From positions 54,241,597 to 54,305,596 of the forward strand of contig CM046862.1 of NCBI GenBank assembly GCA_025617745.1: 64,000 bases of DNA. The letters are read 5' to 3'. This stretch comes from Heliocidaris erythrogramma. Lineage: Eukaryota; Echinodermata; Echinoidea; Camarodonta; Echinometridae. Under the pieces are notes generated by a model. That model was not told where the DNA came from, ran no database searches, and was given only the letters and a program-made list of their open reading frames with translations. The first letter of the stretch is position 1. Each line of letters opens with the position of its first letter. Of this stretch, positions 57,586-64,000 are shown piece by piece. The translations under genes and the position numbers were made by a program.

Positions 57586-59925
57586 TAGGTTTTCTCGGCC
57601 AACTTCGTAAGCTTTTCATTCGTTTTGATACATGGGTCATTCAAATTCGCGAAATACCGATGTAGGCTTGAGAATTTCATTCAAAATGGCACTTCGTTCA
57701 TTTGAATTACTTCTTTGGTCAATGGAATTTGCACCTGTATCATTCAATTTAACAACCGGTTACAAATGCGCAGTTTGCATTCAAATTCGTCATCGCTGGC
57801 AAAGCGGACGTCCGCATCATTCAATTTCACAACTAATCATTCAACATAACAAAGTTTTCATTCGAATTCGCCTATCATTACAAACATATGGTATATGCAC
57901 ATTTTTCTCATCTAACAAAAGTGAGCTTTATTCTTTATCAATATCCGGTGATGTGTTTAAGAAATAACTCCTTGCATACCACCTAAGGGTCATGGGTATC
58001 AACAGGCGGGGGGACAGGGGGGACATGCCCCCCACTCCACGATTAGGATGGTGATTGTGATTATGATTGTGGTAGAAAGACTAGATAATAATGTACACAA
58101 ATATAAATGTCCCAAAAGAGATCATGACCGCCGAACAAATACACAAACATGAAAATAAAGCGATGTCCCACACCACACACGCTAATTCTACATGTCGGTG
58201 ATGTGACTAGGTATACAAAATTTATATATAGGTTTTCCCGCCCAATTTCATCAGAGTTGCATTCAAATTCATGAATAGGCGTTCAATGTCGAACGATTTT
58301 CGGCAACTTTCCGCTCTCGTGGTTCATTTTCATTCTTTGAACATTCAATTTCGTTTCATATCATTCCTTTTAATTTGTTTTTCATTCAATTTAGAGAGAA
58401 CTCCATTCAATTTAACGACGCGAAGTTGTCATTCAATTCCAGCTGGATAGACGTTCAATTTCGTCCCAAATACCTATTTCAATTTCATTTATAGGCACAT
58501 ACCTTCGCACTGTGAACGTTCGAATTCAATTAAGATAAACAAGTTCTGTAGTTCTATGTAATTCTTACCTCATTTTTAAAAAGTCATATGCACCCCTTTT
58601 CACTGTTTTTGATCATATAATTTCCTTCTGATTGTCAAACTTTCATTTTCAAAGTTTATTTTAGTCATATTTCATGTTTAGTGTCTGCTAGTCATGCTGG
58701 TTGTCAAATGCTTCAGCCAACCTGATTCTGTCCGTATTCGAGATATTCATGCACTCCCCTGGAGCCGCCGCCATAGTCGTGTATAAATGAATTGTATGCA
58801 GGTCCCTAGGAGCCGGGGTGCTGGGGGATGTGCAGCACCCCAAATTTTTTTGAGGGGGTGCACAGCACCCCTATAGGAGGCTGATGATGCAGTGGTGCTG
58901 TAGGGGGTGCTGTAGCCAGCAAAATACTGATGACTTTTTTTTGCCTGTCAGAGTATTTTGGAGTTAAACAGAGACCCCAAAACGCTGAGGCCTTTTTTCT
59001 TGGCTTGTGAGAAAATTTTGTGAATATCACAAAATCCTTGATCCGCCGCTGGCTGTAGCACCCCCGTTTTTATACAAGGGACACTTGCCCTTGCACTTAA
59101 ACCAACTTCATCATTTGCCCCGGGCGCCATTCATAAGCAACTGCATACAAAAAAAATAAACAATTCGCTCACAGCACCCCCAGTAACAAAATCGTTCCCT
59201 GATTGTATGTATATGAAAGTGGAGTTATATGAGATGTTGCTTCGATGACGGTTTGTCAGAGGAATGAGATAGTTCAATATAAGGCAAAATCCATTTCAAG
59301 GTACATAAAGTTTGCATAAGTTATTCAAACAGATTCAGATTACAAAGAACATAAGCAGTAACGAAAAACACTGCCCAAATGCTGAAAATGCTTGCCTATT
59401 CGTGAATTTGAATTCCTTAACGTTCATCAGGTCAGTGCTGGTGCGAATTTGAATGCATTTTACGTACATTTTTAATTTGAACGCGCTTTTTACACGTTTA
59501 TGTGAGAAAATCATGAAATCGCATGCTAATAAAATTAAATTTAATGAACTAGTTAGCTTTTTGAATGTTGATCTCGGTGATCAGTCAAATTCCCTCGAAA
59601 TTGAATGATCGCATCGTTAAATCGGATGCAATTTTGACGAAATTGGGCGGGAAAACCTATATTATCGTTCAATTGCTAAATAGTGTTGATTTAGTGGGTA
59701 TACAACACTAGTGGGAGTAAGTGATATGTTTGTTGCTCACTATACCGTATAATTTAAAATGAATATAGCACGGAACGAAGCTACGGATTTATATGAAGAT
59801 TGGGTGAGATTCACATGATTAACGTGTTTATTTTGTTTGCAGAGCGTGTGAAGTTGTATGCAAAGAAATGAATTTGAATTCACGGAAGGCGTTATTACGT
59901 AATCGCGAATGGTTAGTTATTAAAG
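57586..59925. mobile_element. Second CATTCAAATTCG-type transposon, right end lost
   Basis: The left terminus (TATAGGTTTTCTCGGCC near 57584) leads into repeated CATTCAAATTCG motifs to 57880. 57610-57650 aligns with 43997-44045 of the transposase-bearing element. 59862-59920 ('gaaatgaatttgaatt', 'gcgttatta.gtaatcgc') aligns with 45707-45755, so part of the right side survives beyond the nested element. The transposase region is gone. Confidence 0.6.
58229..59659. mobile_element. Nested third member of the same family
   Basis: Inverted termini TAGGTTTTCCCGCCCAAT and ATTGGGCGGGAAAACCTA with TA on both sides (58227-58228, 59660-59661). Similarity continues about 40 bp inward. Left (58255-58540) and right (59400-59640) subterminal zones carry the CATTCAAATT motif in opposed orientation. 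The middle (about 58800-59200) contains a GC-rich 'gcagcacccc' repeat insertion and no transposase. Confidence 0.78.
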
Positions 59926-60109
59926 GCATTGAGTAACTTTGTCGGAGATCAGAAAAAAAAAATCTGAATTAGCTCATGCTGCAATGATAATTAGAAACCT
60001 TTAGGTCAGTCGGGAATCGCATGACTTTTACAGGTCAATTGCTGATTTCATTATCAAGATATTTATGATTTAAAATCGAAATTTTATAAGCGTATGGCAT
60101 GACGCTTAT

Positions 60110-60760
60110 AACTTGTGACGGTCGGCCTACCTCCCTCTTTCGGCAAATGCGTAACGTCTATTTACATTGGCCTGCCGCTGTGGGGTGTAATGCTGACAGG
60201 GCTTGCAATACCAAGGATTGATAACTCGGCAATACTATCGCGCGCGAGAGAAAGCTTGAGCGCTGGAGCTCATCCCGTGGGCCGGCAAGGGCCTAGCCTA
60301 GCCTGTCGATCGCCTGTCCTGGCCGGCGGGCGGTCGCTGGGGTAGTCGCGACATCGTGTGTGAGGAGAATTACCAAATTTTGATTATTGCGTGGTAATCC
60401 TACATACATAAATAACAAATGTTTTTGCCCGACAAGAAAGAAAGAGAAAGAGGAAACAAATGAAAAGGCATTTAAAAGGGGGAAGGGGAGGTCGCACATT
60501 TTGAAACATGGACGAAACAACAATCCATACGATCAGCTCTATACTAGAGACGTACTAGACGTTGTGTAAGGGATCGGGAAGGAGGGGCTGGCCGGAGCTC
60601 GGAGGGAGAGAAAATGAGAGAGATCGGAGTGGAGGAAATACAGCCCTGTCGTCATTCACAATTATTGCCGTACGAGGCAGGGGCTGGTTTCAGAGCCCGC
60701 CACCGCGCGCGGAGTACGAATGCCCGCAGGTCCAATAAATTTATTTCTCGCTCTCGAGGA
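60110..60760. other. CpG-rich island-like segment
   Basis: 60110-60360 and 60570-60730 are markedly GC- and CpG-rich against an AT-rich background ('gccggcgggcggtcgc', 'cgccaccgcgcgcgg'). They could hold a promoter or first exon, or a GC-rich repeat. The open frame at 60115-60345 has no recognised domain. No TATA-initiator arrangement could be argued with confidence. Confidence 0.35.
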
Positions 60761-60769
60761 AATGGAATC

Positions 60770-62550
60770 ATTCATGTCGACAATGTTTAGCAAAATAAAG
60801 GAGGCGTCCCCCAGGAGCGAAAATATCCCCTTACGCCCATGTCACATTTTCCAAACTAATTTCGGTTACTAGTCGTCAAGATATACATTGTACTGATATG
60901 CGGTTGGATGCTTAGACAAATTTCCAATATTACAATCGGAGGATAGAGAGAAAAGTGGGGAAAAGCCTTTTTTGTATCTTCAGAACAGCAGGATCATGCG
61001 ATCGACTGAAGACTGATGAAACAATGAACACATAAGATTTTATTTTGTCTCCTATCCCCAGTTCACGGCTATGTACGGGGAATTGATTAGGAAGATGTAA
61101 TACTTGTCATAAGAGTGTGGCATCCCCTGCCCCCCCCCCCCTCCCCCTCACGTCAGTGATTTTTGTTTGGGGGTTTCTTTCTTTTTTCTTCTAATATTTG
61201 TAATATTGGGCTATAGCCTAACATTCTGGAAGCTTGATTATTGATAATATCCAAGTCATATCTGAAAAGTGAGAACATTTTCATTACGAAGAAGGTAGGC
61301 CTACCCATGCACTTATCGAGGGGAGGGGGTGTCCAAACACCCCCTTTGACAAAAGGGGCATTTTTAGGTGGTCGAACACCCCCTTTTTGTGTTATTGTAA
61401 GTCGGCACACACCTTTTTGATGTTAAAAACGCCGCCTTAGAATTCCTGTTAACTTTTTTTTAACACTTATTGGATAATTTGAGTGAAAGTAACCCCCAAA
61501 TAATGTTACTTTTTGTTCTTTTTGTTTGGCTTATCAGAGATTTTTTGGAGTAAAAAGACCCCCAAAATACTGATATATACACCCACCCCTCCCCCTTTTA
61601 ACAAATCCTGGGTACGCCACTTGGCCTACTAATATTTCAAAATTCACTTTGGGATTGTGTTCACTCTTCACTATTCTCCCCTCTCTCTCAATTTCTCCAT
61701 CACTGCATTCTCCCTCATCCTCTTCTCATGATTTGTTTCTTCATCCTTTCCTTCCTTTCTCTCAATGGCTTGTTTTTACCGTTTTTTTTTTTGCACCTCT
61801 CCATTTTCTCCTTCTCTCTTATTCCCTCTCCTTTCTGACCCTTCACAAGAAAAGGAAGTTCAAATTAAAGGAAAAAGTTCATTTTTTGCTTCAATAAGGG
61901 TATATTCAAATTACAATACAACATAAATTACAGGCTAACTGGTTCGGACCATTATGTGGCTCTATATGGTTGGTAAGGGCAGGGATTTTTCGAGAAGGAT
62001 ATTATCAGAGGCAAAGGATGTGTCAACATTTTAAATAACATATCTGGACATAATATTTCTTGGCATCAACACGTGCTGAAGAAAACACGCAAGTTGTCTT
62101 TAACACTTTTCCTAAAGATTCAGGAAAGGGGGGGGGGGGGAGGGGGCACAAGTTACACCCACTCATCCTATTACCGCCATCACACCACCAAATCGACCAG
62201 TTCTTTGCCATTCAGGGTAATTTTGTTCTGGGTCTTGTGTCGGTCTTATTAGTGTGATTGAGGTATTAGGAAGATGGACAAGGGAAAAAGCCATCAATTG
62301 ATAAATGTAAAAAAAAAAAGGGCAAATTTCATTTTCTCTACATGTACAGGAATTCATTGCTACTGAATTGCCATTCACAATAATAAAATTCCATTTCTAC
62401 TATATATGTAACCAAATTTCAAAAGAGTCACAGCAAAACTGAATTAAGTAAAAAGCACATTTCGATGGAGAACAATAAAAGTCCAGGCTGGTCCACTCTT
62501 TGATAACGTCTTCTCATCTTTTCTTCTGTCTTCCTCTTTTTCTTCCACCT
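60770..62550. other. Unassigned stretch with C runs and pyrimidine tract
   Basis: C runs lie near 61130-61142, a pyrimidine-rich tract at about 61673-61830 and a G run near 62127-62138. No coding frame with motif support was recognised. Confidence 0.4.
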
Positions 62551-62557
62551 TTCACTA

Positions 62558-62842
62558 TAATAATAATAATAATAATAATACATTGCATTTATAATGCGCT
62601 TAATACAAATGTTTCTAAGCGCCGAAGTATTATTACCCCGGCTGTAGTTAGGCTACCGAATTCGGTGCTCACAGCATTTCAAGGAATAAATTCCTACCGG
62701 GTACCCATTTTCTACACCTGGGTAGAGAGTGGCAAATGTAGATTAATGTCTTGCCAAAGGACATTAGTGCCGCGGCGGGACTCGAACCGCAAACCATGAG
62801 ATCCACAGTCCGGTGACGTATCCACTAGACCACGACACCTCT
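62558..62842 (-). mobile_element. tRNA-derived SINE, nearly full length
   Basis: Minus strand. The head (62770-62842) has GTGGTCTAGTGGATACG (A-box-like) and GCGGTTCGAGTCCC (B-box). GGTGTCG pairs with the 3' strand CGGCACT as an acceptor-like stem. The body contains 'ctacccaggtgtag'-type and 'gcgcttagaaac'-type sequence and the tail is an (ATT)n run at 62558-62581. A tail-containing fragment of the same family is at 34618-34765. Confidence 0.75.
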
Positions 62843-63165
62843 ACTATGCCTTGCAGGATGGTTTTTGCAAGACCCGAAGAACATGAAGCATGCCATATCA
62901 GTTTTGCGCTTTTTCACGGTCGTGAGGAGTTCTTTGTATGGCGCAGATGATGGTGCGGACCGTCTCGTTGGTTATGTTGTCTTTATGCAAGATGCCTAGT
63001 ATTTGAATTTGCCTCTGGAGGTCTGCTGTGAGGGTCCAGGAGTCCCAGGCAAACAGGTAGATGGATAGGACGAGTGATCTCAATCGTATCTTGGAACTGA
63101 GCAAGACCAGGAGTGGCAGGGAATCCAATCCGCACATACAACAGTTTGGTGGTGCTGTAATAATA
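62843..63165 (-). pseudogene. LINE C-terminal fragment
   Basis: Minus strand: SSKIRLRSLVLSIYLFAWDS then WTLTADLQRQIQ and KDNITNETVR (about 62935-63115). A shifted frame continues SSGLAKTILQGIV (about 62840-62880). This order matches the region after the reverse transcriptase in a group of animal LINEs, where the SLVxSxxLYGCETWTL, NExVR and SGLAKTILQG blocks recur. That is from memory. Frameshifts break it. The SINE at 62558-62842 joins directly. Confidence 0.7.
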
Positions 63166-63239
63166 GAAAAGATAGTTTTAAAAAAATGAATTAGAATTTC
63201 AATGAAATAGAAATTCTTTTTTTTTTGTGAAAAGGCCAT

Positions 63240-64000
63240 GGCCTGAATTCATGAATACTTCTGTAAGGGTAGTACAAGCAACGTACATGGCCTCATGTCC
63301 AATCATAAATGGCAATACAGGCTACGGTTATTTTAAACCATAGTTTAGACCATGGGTTTACCATTCTTTGTGAATTGTGGCCAATGTGCTTCTTAACAAG
63401 GTGTCAAGCTTTTCATTACACTTTTTTGGTCATGAACTGAAATGGAAACTGTCCTAAAGTGAAATATGCCAGTGGTGCGAACACAACATGCACTGGTCTA
63501 CATGATGGTAGAGGTACCTATTAAAAATATTCTAGTAATTTACACAGCAACACCTTGTGTAAAACTAATGTGCAAACAAATCAGACAGGAACTAACAACT
63601 GCCTACAAAAATCTCTATAGCTGCACTACAGAATCCCATAAATTATTCATCATAAGAATATAAAATGTAAAGTAAATCCATCCTTCATCCACAAATATTT
63701 CTTTCATCATTCATCAAGACAAATTTACAAAATCTATAGGAATGCAGATATAAATATCATAAATTTGTCAACCGGGGCGTCGCTAGCGGCAAATGTGCCA
63801 CCTCTGTTGGCAACAAAAGAAAGGGGGGGGGGGAAGAGTGAGGGAAGAGGAAATATAGGGTAAAAAAAGAAAGGAAGGGAAAGGAAAATAAACACTAAAA
63901 AGAAGGAAAGGAAGGGAAGAGAAAGAAGGAAAAACTGGTCAAATTTTTTACTCGCTCGCTCAAGTCACTCGCCAAAAATTGAGATGTTAATCTTTGGGCA
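63240..64000. other. Unassigned stretch with G run and homopurine tract
   Basis: A G run at 63824-63832 is followed by purine-rich sequence to 63935 and 'ctcgctcgctcaagtcactcgc'. This is the same design as 6070-6545. No coding was recognised. Confidence 0.45.

Noticed and set aside
58806-59130. Small proteins in the GC-rich 'gcagcacccc' segment
   Set aside because: They lie inside a non-autonomous transposon and reflect local repeats.

Overview
This window looks like intergenic or intronic DNA from a marine invertebrate animal, most probably an echinoderm such as a sea urchin. The case rests on AT-rich sequence with no long open reading frames, several classes of degraded non-LTR retrotransposons, tRNA-derived SINEs, a Penelope-like fragment, and a dense layer of palindromic non-autonomous DNA transposons. 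One of these, with AGGCCAAGTCCACC termini and TTAA target sites, resembles a repeat I associate with sea urchins; that link is from memory and was not searched. No intact cellular protein-coding gene, rRNA or functional tRNA gene is visible. Nearly all long open frames are transposon coding remnants or low-complexity artefacts.

Layout. 0-5 kb: three copies of a dispersed repeat, a tRNA-like sequence, and a broken THAP zinc-finger fragment beside a 25-base G run. 5-8 kb: a possible LINE tail and poly-G/homopurine blocks. 8.7-10 kb: a TTAA-flanked palindromic MITE nested in a second inverted-repeat element. 11-12 kb: a LINE ORF1-like remnant and one member of a repeat pair. 13.4-13.5 kb: a possible exon. 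13.9-17.2 kb: a Penelope-like remnant (GIY-YIG fragment, inverted terminal repeat, hammerhead-like core) split by a 1.65 kb Tc1-type palindrome. 17.9-21.1 kb: a pyrimidine minisatellite and three palindromic elements. 21.2-23.5 kb: a 2.3 kb element with 4-bp target duplication carrying two oppositely oriented GGACAACTACCCC arrays. 23.6-25.6 kb: an RNase H-bearing LINE fragment and a 186-bp tandem array. 25.7-26.2 kb: an hAT-like MITE. 26.4-30.1 kb: a decayed LINE interrupted by another element. 31-35.2 kb: nested palindromes, an array of about 29 TTAGACCAA units, and SINE fragments.

35.9-36.7, 46.5-46.7 and 55.0-57.3 kb hold one repeat family whose units carry X-box (RFX-type) palindromes. 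37.9-39.0 kb: an element made of GTTTAAA subterminal repeats. 39.0-41.9 kb: the best preserved LINE (endonuclease plus reverse transcriptase), minus strand. 43.0-43.7 kb: a relative of the 21.2 kb element. 44.0-46.0 kb: a Tc1/mariner-like transposon with a twice-frameshifted DDE transposase and ends packed with CATTCAAATTCG motifs; two related elements, one nested in the other, lie at 57.6-59.9 kb. 47-53 kb: hAT-like MITEs with clear duplications and many poly-G tracts. 60.1-60.8 kb is unusually CpG-rich. 62.6-63.2 kb: a SINE abutting a LINE C-terminal fragment.

The features do not form a pathway. They form a stratified record of transposition in which the order of insertion can often be read. 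The most unusual items are the X-box tandem repeat with near-nucleosomal spacing, the set of elements whose ends are arrays of short motifs, and the two hammerhead-like cores.
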